A DNA stretch of 64,000 nucleotides from Martinezella lusitana (GCF_010668395.1 NZ_WUEY01000015.1:100174-164173); one strand, 5' to 3'; shown: positions 50,184 through 60,834, counted from the stretch's first letter. A program made the numbers and translations. The notes: generated by a model not told the origin, from the sequence alone.

Positions 50184-53048
50184 CTACTCCGCGGCCTCGG
50201 CGTAGGATTCCAGCGGCGGGCAGGTGCAGATCAGATTGCGGTCGCCGTAAACATTGTCGATGCGGTTGACCGGAGACCAGTATTTGTCCACGCGGAAGGC
50301 GCCGGGCGGAAAGCAGGCCTGTTCGCGCGAATAGGGACGATCCCACTCGCCGACCAGGTCTTCCACCGTATGCGGTGCGTTCTTCAGCGGGTTGTTGGTC
50401 TTGTCCATCCGGCCGTCCTCGATGGCGCGGGCTTCCTCGCGGATGGCCAGCATTGCCTCGCAGAAGCGGTCGAGCTCGGCCTTGGTTTCCGATTCGGTCG
50501 GCTCGATCATCAGCGTGCCGGCAACCGGCCAGCTCATGGTCGGCGCGTGGAAGCCGCAATCGATGAGGCGCTTGGCGACATCGTCGACCGTCACGCCGGC
50601 GCTTGTGACCAGCGGGCGGGTATCGATGATGCATTCGTGCGCGACGCGTCCGGCCTCGGACTTATAGAGCACATCATAGGCACCCTTCAGCCGGGCGGCG
50701 ATATAGTTGGCGTTGAGGATCGCCACCTTCGTCGCCTGCGTCAGGCCTTCGCCGCCCATCATCAGGCAGTAGCTCCAGGAGATCGGCAGGATAGAGGCCG
50801 AACCGAAGGCTGCCGCCGAGACAGCACCGCTGCGACCGTCCGTTTCCGGGTGACCGGGCAGATAGGGCGCCAGATGCGCCTTGACGCCGATCGGGCCCAT
50901 GCCCGGACCGCCGCCGCCATGCGGGATGCAGAAGGTCTTGTGCAGGTTCAGGTGGCTGACATCGGAACCGATATCGCCCGGACGTGACAGGCCGACCATG
51001 GCGTTCATGTTGGCGCCGTCGAGATAGACCTGACCGCCATGCTTGTGCACGAGATCGCAGATCTCCTTCACCGTCTCCTCGAAAACGCCGTGCGTCGAGG
51101 GATAGGTGATCATGCAGCAGGAGAGGTTGTCGGCATATTGCTCGGTCTTGGCGCGGAAGTCGGCCATGTCGATATCGCCGTCGTCGCTGACCTTGACCAC
51201 TACGACCTTCATGCCCGCCATTTGCGCCGAGGCGGGGTTGGTCCCATGCGCGGAGGTCGGGATGAGGCAGATGTCGCGATGTCCCTGGCCATTGGCAATA
51301 TGGTAATTGCGGATGGTCAGGAGGCCGGCATATTCGCCCTGCGCGCCGGAATTCGGCTGCATGGAGAAGGCGTCGTAGCCGGTCACGGCGCAGAGCTTGT
51401 CCGTGAGGTCGTCGATCATCTCGCGGTAGCCGAGCGCCTGGTCGGCCGGAACGAAAGGATGGATATCCGAAAATTCCGGCCATGTGATCGGCAGCATTTC
51501 CGCCGTCGCATTGAGCTTCATGGTGCAGGAGCCGAGCGGGATCATCGAGCGGTCGAGCGCCAGGTCGCGGTCGGAGAGACGACGGATGTAGCGCGTCATC
51601 TCGCTTTCGGCGCGGTTCATATGGAAGATCGGATGCGCCAGGTATTCGCTGGTGCGCAGCAGGGTCTTCGGCAGGCGATAGGACGGCTCGAAATCGGCGA
51701 TGCGGAAATCGCCGCCGAATGCGCGCCAGACGGCTTCAACCGTCGCCGGGCGGGTGCGCTCGTCGAGGCTGATGCCGATCTTCGTTTCACCGACCTTGCG
51801 CAGGTTCACGCCTTCGGCGACGGCCGCGCGCAGGATGAGGCCCTGCATATGGCCGACTTCGACGGTGATGGTGTCGAAGAAGGTTTCAGGCTCGACGGCG
51901 TAGCCGAGCTTTTCCAGCCCCTTGGCCGTCAGGACGGCCTTCTGGTGAACCTGCTGGGCGATCGCCTTGAGACCCTGCGGACCGTGGAAGACCGCATACA
52001 TGGAGGCCATGACGGCGAGCAGCACCTGTGCGGTGCAGATGTTCGACGTCGCCTTTTCGCGGCGGATATGCTGCTCGCGTGTCTGCAGCGACAGGCGATA
52101 GGCGCGATTGCCGCGTGCGTCGACCGAAACGCCGACGAGACGGCCGGGCATGGAGCGCTTGTACTCGTCCTTGACCGCCATATAGGCCGCATGCGGGCCG
52201 CCGTAGCCAACCGGCACGCCGAAGCGCTGCGAGGAGCCGATGGCGATATCAGCGCCCATTTCGCCCGGAGATTTCAGCAGCGTCAGCGCCAGCAGATCGG
52301 CGGCGACGATTGCGATTGCGCCGGTCTGGTGCAAGCGAGCGATCAGGCCGCTGAAGTCGTTGATATGGCCATGCGTGCCGGGATACTGGAAGACCGCGCC
52401 GAAGACATCGACGGGATCGAGATCGGTGAAGGGATTGCCGACGATGACGGTCCAGCCGAGCGGCTCGGCGCGGGTCCGGATCAGCGCGATGGTCTGCGGA
52501 TGGCAGGCGGCGTCGACGAAGAAGGCCTTTGCCTTCGACTTGGCGACGCGTTCGGCCATCGCCATGCCTTCGGCCGCGGCGGTCGCTTCATCGAGCAGCG
52601 AGGCGTTGGCGACATCGAGGCCGGTGAGGTCGCTGATCATCGTCTGGTAGTTCAGCAGTGCCTCGAGGCGGCCCTGGCTGATTTCCGGCTGGTAGGGCGT
52701 ATAAGCGGTGTACCAGGCCGGATTTTCCAGAATGTTGCGCTGGATAACCGGCGGCGTGATCGTGCCGTAATAGCCCTGGCCGATCAGCGAAACGAGAACC
52801 TTGTTCTTGTTGGCGGTCTCGCGCAGCCTGTCGAGCGCCTCGCGCTCGGTCATCGGCGCGCCCCAGGAGAGCGGCGTCTTCTGGCGGATGGCCGGGGGCA
52901 GCGTCGCGTCGATCAGGCCATCGAGGCTCTTATAGCCGATCACCTTGAGCATATCGGTCATCTCGGAGGGAGACGGGCCGATATGGCGGCGATTGGCAAA
53001 ATCGTATGGCTGATAGTCGGTGAATGTGAATTCCGTAGGCGTCGTCAT
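50184..53048 (-). CDS. gcvP: Glycine dehydrogenase (decarboxylating), P-protein
   Basis: This 954-residue PLP enzyme decarboxylates glycine and passes the aminomethyl group to the lipoyl arm of GcvH. It is the long single-chain form. The PLP lysine lies in DVSHLNLHKTFCIPHGGGGPGMGP (shown here as LHKTFCIPHGGG; about residue 705). The N-terminal half has NYQTMISDLTGLDVANASLLDE and the C-terminal half LGSCTMKLN, both typical. It is the last gene of gcvT-gcvH-gcvP, and its ATG overlaps the gcvH stop by one base (53048), showing tight translational coupling. Confidence 0.96.
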   Translation of the reverse strand: MTTPTEFTFTDYQPYDFANRRHIGPSPSEMTDMLKVIGYKSLDGLIDATLPPAIRQKTPLSWGAPMTEREALDRLRETANKNKVLVSLIGQGYYGTITPPVIQRNILENPAWYTAYTPYQPEISQGRLEALLNYQTMISDLTGLDVANASLLDEATAAAEGMAMAERVAKSKAKAFFVDAACHPQTIALIRTRAEPLGWTVIVGNPFTDLDPVDVFGAVFQYPGTHGHINDFSGLIARLHQTGAIAIVAADLLALTLLKSPGEMGADIAIGSSQRFGVPVGYGGPHAAYMAVKDEYKRSMPGRLVGVSVDARGNRAYRLSLQTREQHIRREKATSNICTAQVLLAVMASMYAVFHGPQGLKAIAQQVHQKAVLTAKGLEKLGYAVEPETFFDTITVEVGHMQGLILRAAVAEGVNLRKVGETKIGISLDERTRPATVEAVWRAFGGDFRIADFEPSYRLPKTLLRTSEYLAHPIFHMNRAESEMTRYIRRLSDRDLALDRSMIPLGSCTMKLNATAEMLPITWPEFSDIHPFVPADQALGYREMIDDLTDKLCAVTGYDAFSMQPNSGAQGEYAGLLTIRNYHIANGQGHRDICLIPTSAHGTNPASAQMAGMKVVVVKVSDDGDIDMADFRAKTEQYADNLSCCMITYPSTHGVFEETVKEICDLVHKHGGQVYLDGANMNAMVGLSRPGDIGSDVSHLNLHKTFCIPHGGGGPGMGPIGVKAHLAPYLPGHPETDGRSGAVSAAAFGSASILPISWSYCLMMGGEGLTQATKVAILNANYIAARLKGAYDVLYKSEAGRVAHECIIDTRPLVTSAGVTVDDVAKRLIDCGFHAPTMSWPVAGTLMIEPTESETKAELDRFCEAMLAIREEARAIEDGRMDKTNNPLKNAPHTVEDLVGEWDRPYSREQACFPPGAFRVDKYWSPVNRIDNVYGDRNLICTCPPLESYAEAAE

Positions 53049-53410
53049 TATCCGATCAGCTCCTTGTAACCGGATTCATCAAGAAGACCATCGACATCGC
53101 TCACATTCTTCAGCTTGAGCTTGAAGAACCAGCCGGCACCCATCGGGTCGGAATTGACGAGCGCCGGGTCGGCGGTGATGGCTTCGTTGACTTCGGTGAT
53201 CTCTCCGTCGAGCGGACAATAGACTTCGGACGCCGCCTTGACGGATTCGACGGTTGCCGCATCGTCGCCCTTGGAGAAGCTGGCGCCGACCTCGGGCAGT
53301 TCCACGAACACGAGATCGCCGAGCTGCTCGGCCGCATGCGCCGTGATGCCGACGGTTGCGACATCGCCTTCAATGTTCAGCCACTCGTGTTCTTCGGTAA
53401 ACTTCAGCAT
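53048..53410 (-). CDS. gcvH: Glycine cleavage system H-protein
   Basis: This 120-residue lipoyl carrier shuttles the aminomethyl group between P-, T- and L-proteins. The lipoylated lysine is in ATVESVKAASEVYCP (about residue 64), and GDLVFVELPEVGA precedes it. The start at 53410 gives the usual MLKFTEEHEWL; frames running further upstream overlap gcvT and are not real. The gap to gcvT is 25 bases. Confidence 0.95.
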   Translation of the reverse strand: MLKFTEEHEWLNIEGDVATVGITAHAAEQLGDLVFVELPEVGASFSKGDDAATVESVKAASEVYCPLDGEITEVNEAITADPALVNSDPMGAGWFFKLKLKNVSDVDGLLDESGYKELIG

Positions 53411-53435
53411 GGATAATCCTCTCTGGAAAAGACGT

Positions 53436-54572
53436 TCAGCGTTTGTAGGTAGGCTTGATGAAAGGCAGGGCGCTGACGGCGACCGGCAGATACTTGCCGC
53501 GCACCTCGGCATAAACGGTGGTGCCGGGCGCCGTGAATTCGGTCGGCACATAGCCCATGGCGACCGGGGATTCGGCGCTGGGACCGAAACCGCCAGACGT
53601 GACTTCGCCAATCTCGGTCTTGCCTTCGGCATCGGCATAAAGCTTGGCGTGACCGCGAACCGGTGCCTTGCCCTCGGGCTTCAGGCCCACGCGGCGGCGC
53701 GACGTGCCGCCATCGAGTTCGGCGAGAATGCGGGTTGCACCGGGGAAGCCGCCGGCTCTGATGCCGCCGGTCTTGCGGGCCTTCTGGATGGCCCATTCGA
53801 GCGCGCCTTCGGCCGGCGTCGTCGTCTCGTCGATGTCGTTGCCATAGAGGCAGAGACCGGCTTCGAGGCGAAGGGAGTCGCGGGCGCCGAGGCCGATGGG
53901 CTGAACGTCGGGATGTTCCAGCAATCGCTTGGCGATATCCTCGGCCTTGTCTGACGGAACGGAGATTTCGAAACCGTCTTCGCCGCTATAGCCTGAGCGC
54001 GACACGAGGCAGGAGACGTCGTGGAGGCGACAATGGCGCACGTCCATGAACTTCATGTAGGCGATATCGGCCCAGAGTTCGGCAAGCACATCGACGGCGC
54101 GCGGTCCCTGCAGGGCAATGAGCGCGCGATCGAGTAATGTAACTTCGCAGCTATCGCCTATATGATCTTGAAGATGCTTGAAATCCTGCTCTTTGCAAGC
54201 AGCGTTGACGACGACGAAAAGATAGTCGTCCAAATGGGTGATCATCAGATCGTCCAGAATGCCGCCCTTGTCGTCGGTGAAGAAGCCGTAGCGCTGGCGG
54301 CCTTCGGCGAGGCCGAGGATATCGACCGGCACGAGGCTTTCCAGGGCGAGCGCAGCATCTTCATATTTGCCGGAGCGGGCGCGGATCGTCACCTGACCCA
54401 TATGCGACACATCGAACAGGCCGGCATTCGATCGAGTCCAGAGATGCTCCTTAAGGACGCCGGGGGCATATTGCACCGGCATGTCGTAGCCGGCAAACGG
54501 CACCATGCGGGCACCGAGAGACACATGCAGGGCGTGAAGGGGTGTTGTCTTGAGGGCAGCGGTCTCGTCCAA
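53436..54572 (-). CDS. gcvT: Aminomethyltransferase, glycine cleavage T-protein
   Basis: This 378-residue folate enzyme moves the aminomethyl carbon to tetrahydrofolate, releasing ammonia. Family landmarks are VPFAGYDMPVQY (about residues 25-36), DVSHMGQ near 55, GYSGEDGFEI near 182 and the SLRLEAGLCLYGNDID segment near 222. Translation appears to start at TTG (54572) with GGAGG six bases before it, giving MDETAALKTTPLHALH; an ATG at 54617 has a weaker site and would lengthen the protein beyond the family. It is the first gene under the glycine riboswitch. Confidence 0.94.
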   Translation of the reverse strand: MDETAALKTTPLHALHVSLGARMVPFAGYDMPVQYAPGVLKEHLWTRSNAGLFDVSHMGQVTIRARSGKYEDAALALESLVPVDILGLAEGRQRYGFFTDDKGGILDDLMITHLDDYLFVVVNAACKEQDFKHLQDHIGDSCEVTLLDRALIALQGPRAVDVLAELWADIAYMKFMDVRHCRLHDVSCLVSRSGYSGEDGFEISVPSDKAEDIAKRLLEHPDVQPIGLGARDSLRLEAGLCLYGNDIDETTTPAEGALEWAIQKARKTGGIRAGGFPGATRILAELDGGTSRRRVGLKPEGKAPVRGHAKLYADAEGKTEIGEVTSGGFGPSAESPVAMGYVPTEFTAPGTTVYAEVRGKYLPVAVSALPFIKPTYKR

Positions 54573-54602
54573 ATGACGCCTCCGGGTTTTGCGCTCGTTT
54601 CG

Positions 54603-54650
54603 AAGCGCTGAGCTCACAATTTCGGCGCGACTGCGCCTGACGATGAGCCC
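54603..54650 (-). promoter_or_regulatory. Possible expression platform of the glycine riboswitch
   Basis: Between the second aptamer and gcvT, the minus-strand RNA can fold GGGCTCA against TGAGCTC around an inner hairpin GGCGC-AGTC-GCGCC (54603-54650). No T run follows, so it is not a classical terminator. It may shift pairing near the gcvT leader in response to glycine, but this is a folding guess made by eye. Confidence 0.35.
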
Positions 54651-54803
54651 CCTCTGTCTGTTTGCCTGAGATTGTTATCCCTTCGGCGAACGCTTGCGCG
54701 CTTCTCTCCAGAGTTCCGTCTGCCCCTTGCTGGTCCTTTGGCCTGAGAGTTTCCGGGGCGGTTGCTCCTTCGGCACCGGCTTGCGCCGGATTCTCCCAAC
54801 AAG
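54648..54803 (-). promoter_or_regulatory. Tandem glycine riboswitch upstream of gcvT
   Basis: The minus-strand leader shows two glycine aptamers in series. The 5' aptamer (about 54725-54803) has GGGAGA, GCCGAAGGAGCAA and CTCTCAGGCCAAAGGACCAG. The second (about 54648-54720) has GGAGAGA, CGCCGAAGGGATAACA and TCTCAGGCAAACAGACAG. These are the conserved bulges and loops of the gcvT motif. Glycine binding to such leaders normally turns on the gcv operon, so cells degrade glycine only when it is plentiful. The first aptamer ends and the second begins with only a short linker. Confidence 0.93.
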
Positions 54804-54970
54804 GTCGAGTGCCATTATCCGGTCCCGGGCAGAGATGGCAAGGGGCAAATGTCGCCGCTGAACAAATTTTTGTCGCGCCGATCAATCCTGCGTTTGGCAA
54901 TGATTACGGGCCTTTGCAACGGACATGGGAGAGGCTATCCCTTTTCGTCGTTTGAGGAGCCGGGCAGGAG

Positions 54971-55510
54971 ATGAAGATGAACCGCAACCACGCCGCCGCA
55001 CTGCTGACTTCGATCGGCGCATTTTCACTTTCCCTCGGCGGAGCGATGGCGCAGGACAACGGCACGATGAAGTCGATGCCCGGAATGCACATGGATGCCG
55101 GCGCGGCGCCTTCCGGCTCCGCCGGGGTCAAACTGGGCGATCTCGATATCAGCGGCGGCTATGTTCGCGCCATGCTTCCCGGCCAGCCGGTCGGCGGCGG
55201 GTACATCACCATCCACAACGGCGGCAAGTCCGACGACAGGCTGACCTCGGTGACGTCATCGGCGGCCGGCAAGGTCGAACTGCACGAAATGAAGATGGAC
55301 GGCGAGATCATGAAGATGCGCGAGATAAAGGGCGGCATCGCCATTCCGGCCGGTGCCACCGTGACGCTTGCGCCGAACACGATGCACATGATGTTCAAGC
55401 AGGTGAAGGCACCCTTCAAGCAGGGCGGCACGGTGCCCGTAATGCTGATGTTCGACAAGGCGGGCATGGTCGATATCAATCTGCCCGTCGTCTCCGCCAA
55501 GGGAAACTGA
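54971..55510 (+). CDS. Periplasmic copper chaperone PCu(A)C
   Basis: This 179-residue protein has a signal peptide (about residues 1-27, cleavage near GAMAQD) and a PCu(A)C cupredoxin-like domain. Copper ligands follow the family pattern: a histidine in VELHEMKMDGEIMKM (about residue 104), methionines spaced downstream, and MHMMF near 138. An added Met/His-rich stretch (SMPGMHMDAG) precedes the domain. PCu(A)C delivers Cu(I) to the CuA/CuB sites of cytochrome c oxidase, often with a Sco partner; none is adjacent. ATGs at 54971 and 54977 are both possible, and the second has better spacing from GGAG. Confidence 0.87.
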   Translation: MKMNRNHAAALLTSIGAFSLSLGGAMAQDNGTMKSMPGMHMDAGAAPSGSAGVKLGDLDISGGYVRAMLPGQPVGGGYITIHNGGKSDDRLTSVTSSAAGKVELHEMKMDGEIMKMREIKGGIAIPAGATVTLAPNTMHMMFKQVKAPFKQGGTVPVMLMFDKAGMVDINLPVVSAKGN

Positions 55511-55577
55511 GCCAGAAAATCATTCTGCCGCGCAATTCCGATTTCCACTTTTCCTCGAAATGCTCTAAAGCCACGTC

Positions 55578-55600
55578 AAAAGGCCGGAAAATGTCCGGCC
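55578..55600 (-). terminator. Terminator-like hairpin facing the minus strand
   Basis: GGCCGGA-AAATG-TCCGGCC (55582-55600) is a perfect 7-base-pair stem. Read on the minus strand it is followed by TTTT (55578-55581). No minus-strand gene is annotated here, so it could end an antisense transcript from the pseudouridine-synthase region or simply be a hairpin in the plus-strand message after the copper chaperone gene. Confidence 0.3.
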
Positions 55601-55697
55601 GCGGGGCCGATGGTTCCGTCGTTTGAATAGGCATGAACCCCGTCCAGCGATCGTCTGACACTTCCTGGGACATGCCGCGGTATTTGAAAGAAGAAGA

Positions 55698-56696
55698 ATG
55701 GCCGGGATTGAGCATATTGAGGTCGAGCCTGACGAGGCCGGCATGCGCCTCGACCGCTGGTTCAAGGTGCATTTTCCGGGGCTCGGCTTCGGACAATTGC
55801 AGAAGCTGATGCGCTCCGGTCAGGTGCGTGTCGACGGCGGACGCGTGAAGACGGACGCGCGCGTTCAGCCGGGGCAGATGGTGCGCGTGCCGCCGCTGGA
55901 TGTCGACGCCAAAGGTCCGAAGAGTGGCCCCATTGCCGGCAGTGACCTCAAACATTCCGGCGATGCCGAGCTGCTTGCGCGGATGCTGCTGCATGAAGAC
56001 GACAAGGTCTATGTGCTGAACAAGCCGGCAGGCCTCGCCGTGCAGGGCGGCTCCGGCCTTACCCGTCATATCGACAAGATGCTCGAGGCATGGACGAACA
56101 AGAAGGGCGAGAAGCCGCGCCTGGTGCACCGTCTCGACCGCGACACGTCTGGCGTTCTCGTCGTTGCCCGCACCCGTGGCGCGGCGCAGAAGTTGACGGC
56201 GGCCTTCCGTGAACGCGACACCAAGAAGACCTATTGGTCACTGGTAAAGGGCGTGCCGCGCAAGCATGAAGACAAGATTTCGACCTGGCTGGTGAAGGAA
56301 GCGACGCCTGACGGCGACCGCATGCGCATCGCCAAGCATGGAGAGGAGGACGCCGATCACGCCATCTCCTATTATCGCGTGCTCGAAACCGCCGCGCAGA
56401 GCCTCGCGTGGCTTGAGATGGAGCCCTATACCGGCCGCACCCATCAGCTGCGCGTCCACGCGCTGCACATGGGCCATCCGATCATCGGCGACCCCAAATA
56501 TTTCGACGACGATCCGAATTGGGATTTCCCGGGCGGCGTGCAGAAGCGGCTGCATCTGCACGCCCGCCATATCGATATTCCGCATCCGAACGGCGGCCGC
56601 CTGCGCGTAACCGCTCCTCTGCCGCCGCATATGGTGCAGACCTGGAACCTTCTCGGACTTGACATGGCATCGGCAGGGGAGCCGGACGACGAATGA
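55698..56696 (+). CDS. RluA-family pseudouridine synthase (RluC-like)
   Basis: This 332-residue enzyme isomerises uridine to pseudouridine in RNA, most likely in 23S rRNA. It has an N-terminal S4-type RNA-binding domain (GFGQLQKLMRSGQVRVDG, about residues 31-48) and a catalytic domain with the signature HRLDRDTSGVLVVAR (aspartate about residue 142). The closing GRTHQLRVHALHMGHPIIGD is typical of the RluC/RluD branch. The exact target uridines cannot be assigned. Its TGA overlaps the ATG of the HAD gene (ATGA). Confidence 0.89.
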   Translation: MAGIEHIEVEPDEAGMRLDRWFKVHFPGLGFGQLQKLMRSGQVRVDGGRVKTDARVQPGQMVRVPPLDVDAKGPKSGPIAGSDLKHSGDAELLARMLLHEDDKVYVLNKPAGLAVQGGSGLTRHIDKMLEAWTNKKGEKPRLVHRLDRDTSGVLVVARTRGAAQKLTAAFRERDTKKTYWSLVKGVPRKHEDKISTWLVKEATPDGDRMRIAKHGEEDADHAISYYRVLETAAQSLAWLEMEPYTGRTHQLRVHALHMGHPIIGDPKYFDDDPNWDFPGGVQKRLHLHARHIDIPHPNGGRLRVTAPLPPHMVQTWNLLGLDMASAGEPDDE

Positions 56697-57346
56697 AGCT
56701 GGTTCTTTTCGATTGCGATGGCACGCTGGTCGATAGCGTGCGGTTGATCCATGAGGTCATGGCACGAACCTTCGTGGCTTTCGGCTACAAGCGCCCGGAC
56801 GTCTCCGCCACCAAGTCGATCATCGGCCTCACGCTGGATATCGCCATCGCCCGCCTGCAGGGCAAGCCGCATGTCGATGAGGAAGCGATCGCCATGACCG
56901 CGCATTACAAGTCGATCTTTCCCGACGTGCGCGACGAAGCGGATATGCAGACGCCTCTCTTTGATGGCATAAAGCCGCTGATCGAGACACTTGCCGCGCA
57001 TGAGGAGCTGCTGCTCGGCGCCGTGACGGGTAAATCCCGCCGCGGCCTGACCCATATTCTTGCCGTCAACGATTTCACGCCCTATTTCATCGTCTCGCGT
57101 ACCGCCGACGATTGCCCGTCGAAGCCGCATCCGGCGATGGTGACGGAATGCTGCGATGAAACCGGCATGGATCCGCACGATACCATCGTCATCGGCGATG
57201 CGATCTACGACATGCAGATGGCGAAAGCGGCGGGTGCGACCGCCATCGGCGTCGCCTGGGGCTATGCCTCCGTCGAGGATCTGCTGGCAGCCGGGGCCGA
57301 TGCCATCGCCCACCATCCGAACGATTTGTTGAGCCATATTCTCTGA
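56693..57346 (+). CDS. HAD-family hydrolase, phosphoglycolate-phosphatase-like
   Basis: The 217-residue cytoplasmic hydrolase is of the HAD-IA subfamily. Motif I is FDCDGTLVDS (DxDGT, about residues 7-16), motif II contains GAVTGKSRRGL near 107, and motif IV is IVIGDAIYDMQMAKAAG near 164. The cap region suggests a phosphoglycolate-phosphatase or phosphonatase-type enzyme. The substrate is uncertain. The gene is coupled to the pseudouridine synthase upstream by ATGA overlap and precedes the ATP12 chaperone gene by nine bases, so the three form one operon. Confidence 0.86.
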   Translation: MKLVLFDCDGTLVDSVRLIHEVMARTFVAFGYKRPDVSATKSIIGLTLDIAIARLQGKPHVDEEAIAMTAHYKSIFPDVRDEADMQTPLFDGIKPLIETLAAHEELLLGAVTGKSRRGLTHILAVNDFTPYFIVSRTADDCPSKPHPAMVTECCDETGMDPHDTIVIGDAIYDMQMAKAAGATAIGVAWGYASVEDLLAAGADAIAHHPNDLLSHIL

Positions 57347-57355
57347 GGTGACGCC

Positions 57356-58141
57356 ATGCGCGACCTGTTGAACGACCTTTCCGAGGGTCTCAGCCATCCA
57401 GATCCGATCCGCCGCGCGCAGATCCAGATGAAGAAGCCGTTGCCCAAGCGCTTCTACAAGGATGTCACGATCAATGAAGGCGAGGGCGGCCATGCCATCG
57501 CGCTCGACGGAAAGGTGGTCAAGACGCCGGCAAGGCATTCCCTGGCTTTGCCGACGGAAGCGCTTGCCAAGCTGGTGGCTGCTGAGTGGGTACGGCAGGT
57601 CGACGTGATCGATCCCTCGACCATGCCGGTCACACGCCTCGTCAACACGGCTATCGACGGTGTTGCGACGGAGAGCCAGGCCGTATTCGACGAAATCGTC
57701 CGTTTCTCCGGCAGCGATCTGCTCAGTTACCGCGCTGACGGCCCCGAGCGGCTTGTCGAGCGGCAGTCGGCGCGCTGGAACCCGGTGATCGAATGGGCGG
57801 CGCGCGACATCGGCGCCCGCTTCATTCTGGCCGAGGGCGTCATACATCAGGAACAGCCCGGCGAAGCCATCGCGGCATTTTCCGCCGCATTGCGCAAATA
57901 CGACACGCCGATGGAGCTTGCCAGCCTGCATACGATCACCACGCTCACCGGCTCTGCGATCCTGGCGCTTGCATTTGCCGAAGGCTTCCTCCCGCTTGCC
58001 GATGTGTGGTCGCTTGCCCATCTCGATGAAGACTGGACGATCGAGCATTGGGGCAGCGACGAAGAAGCCGAACAGCGCCGTGCACAGCGTTTTGAGGAGT
58101 TTCAGGCCGCGACCGACGTTTTTTCTGCGCTTCGCAGTTGA
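57356..58141 (+). CDS. ATP12-family F1-ATPase assembly chaperone
   Basis: The 261-residue protein matches ATP12, a chaperone that binds the F1-ATPase alpha subunit during assembly. The conserved KRFYKDV start, IALDGKVVKTPARHSLALPTEALAKLVAAEW (in motifs near residues 45-75) and the central GSDLLSYRADGPERLVERQ block support the call. It is found in alphaproteobacteria and mitochondria, which fits the host's class. It follows a HAD hydrolase gene with nine bases between them. Confidence 0.9.
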   Translation: MRDLLNDLSEGLSHPDPIRRAQIQMKKPLPKRFYKDVTINEGEGGHAIALDGKVVKTPARHSLALPTEALAKLVAAEWVRQVDVIDPSTMPVTRLVNTAIDGVATESQAVFDEIVRFSGSDLLSYRADGPERLVERQSARWNPVIEWAARDIGARFILAEGVIHQEQPGEAIAAFSAALRKYDTPMELASLHTITTLTGSAILALAFAEGFLPLADVWSLAHLDEDWTIEHWGSDEEAEQRRAQRFEEFQAATDVFSALRS

Positions 58142-58210
58142 ATATTGTTGGATTTCAGTCCTTTATATCGATCTGCATAACTTGCGGGTTTGAAAGTCGG
58201 GGCAGGGATC

Positions 58211-58681
58211 ATGTTGTTGTCGAGGTCGAGAGCCGTGTCGGCGCTCGTGGTATGTTTGGCATTGGCCGCATGCTCGAGCTGGTCTGTCGAACCTCCGCCT
58301 GCCGCCTATGACGTGCGTAGCGCGACTGTGGTAGCGGATCAGGCTTTGCCGCCGGTATCGCCGGCTCTGGTCGCCGCCGTCAACGATCGCGTCAATGCCG
58401 CAATTACGTCCACCACCCGTACGACCACCTTGCCGCAGGTCGCCCTGACTGTCCGGCTTACCGATGTCCGCCGCGCCCGCGGTTTCAACCGGGATCGCAA
58501 CAGCGCCAAAATCAATATCGACGCGGCGGCGATGGATGGGGGCGCGGTGGTCGCCATGGCGTCCTTCGAGATCAGAACTGTCGCTCCGGATCCCGCCACG
58601 GCGGATGAGCTGATGGCGGAGGACATAGCCGCCCGCATTCGCTCGATATTCGCGTTGAACACGCCGCGGCTGGCAAACTGA
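58211..58681 (+). CDS. Predicted lipoprotein, unknown function
   Basis: This 156-residue protein has a hydrophobic signal sequence ending in the lipobox LALAACSS (cysteine about residue 22). The remainder contains the recurring pattern AVNDRVNAAI and VRLTDVRRARGFNRDRNSAKINID, with no recognised domain. It is probably anchored to a membrane and exposed in the periplasm. The ATG at 58211 is preferred over a TTG at 58190 because GGCAGGGA lies just upstream. It precedes pccB on the same strand with a 63-base gap. Confidence 0.7.
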   Translation: MLLSRSRAVSALVVCLALAACSSWSVEPPPAAYDVRSATVVADQALPPVSPALVAAVNDRVNAAITSTTRTTTLPQVALTVRLTDVRRARGFNRDRNSAKINIDAAAMDGGAVVAMASFEIRTVAPDPATADELMAEDIAARIRSIFALNTPRLAN

Positions 58682-58744
58682 GCCGGCGGCTTCAAACGAT
58701 GCGCACATCATGCTAAGCCCGAGTGGCAATGGAGAGAGGGCCGC

Positions 58745-60277
<1,533 letters not shown>

Positions 60278-60400
60278 AACTGTGACAACAAGCCACGGAT
60301 TTCACACGGAAAATTGATTGGACGTCAGAAGCCGTGTTTTCCCGTCTCAGGCAGGTCGCTCTAAAGATTCCTGCAGGGGGAGTTGAAACTGGAGTTAAAA

Positions 60401-60793
60401 ATGGCGCTTTCCGATCGGCTGAATCAATATCAGCCCCATGCTCTTACTGTATTGCGTATCGTCACCGGCGTGTTGTTCATCGAACATGGCCTGCAGAAGC
60501 TTTTCGGCTTTCCGCCCGGCGGGCAGTTTCCAAGCCCGCTGCCGACCCTGCTTCTGGTTCAGGGTATCATCGAGGTCGTCGGCGGCTTGGCCACGATCGT
60601 CGGATTCTTTACCCGTCCCGTCGCCTTCATCCTTTGCGGCAACATGGCGGTCGCCTATTTCATGGCGCACTATCCGAAGAATTTCTTCCCCGCCAACAAC
60701 GGCGGCGATGCAGCCATCCTCTACTGCTTCGTCTTCCTGTTCCTGATCTTCGCAGGCCCGGGCCTTCTGGCGATCGACAACAAGAAGAAGTAA
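60401..60793 (+). CDS. DoxX family membrane protein (copy 1)
   Basis: This 130-residue protein has about four membrane helices and belongs to the DoxX family: TVLRIVTGVLFIEHGLQKLFGFP at the start (about residues 14-36), then GFFTRPVAFILCGNMAVAYFM and HYPKNFFPANNGGDAAILYC near the end. DoxX proteins have been linked to redox, quinone or thiol metabolism, but most are uncharacterised. The ATG at 60401 follows GGAG; an upstream TTG at 60383 is less likely. It has a paralogue 140 bases downstream. Confidence 0.85.
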   Translation: MALSDRLNQYQPHALTVLRIVTGVLFIEHGLQKLFGFPPGGQFPSPLPTLLLVQGIIEVVGGLATIVGFFTRPVAFILCGNMAVAYFMAHYPKNFFPANNGGDAAILYCFVFLFLIFAGPGLLAIDNKKK

Positions 60794-60803
60794 ATCATAC
60801 CTG

Positions 60804-60834
60804 CGCCGGGCTCGATCAATCATCGGGCCCGGCG
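60804..60834 (+). terminator. GC-rich hairpin after DoxX copy 1
   Basis: CGCCGGGCTCGAT pairs with ATCGGGCCCGGCG across a 5-base loop at 60804-60834, 11 bases after the DoxX stop. No T run follows on the plus strand (AATAAAATC), so it may act as a mild terminator or as an mRNA stabiliser between the two DoxX genes. Confidence 0.4.

Noticed and set aside
51039..53069. Long plus-strand open frame opposite gcvP
   Set aside because: It mirrors the gcvP codon pattern and its product is an unnatural mix of charged and Ala/Gly residues with no domain.
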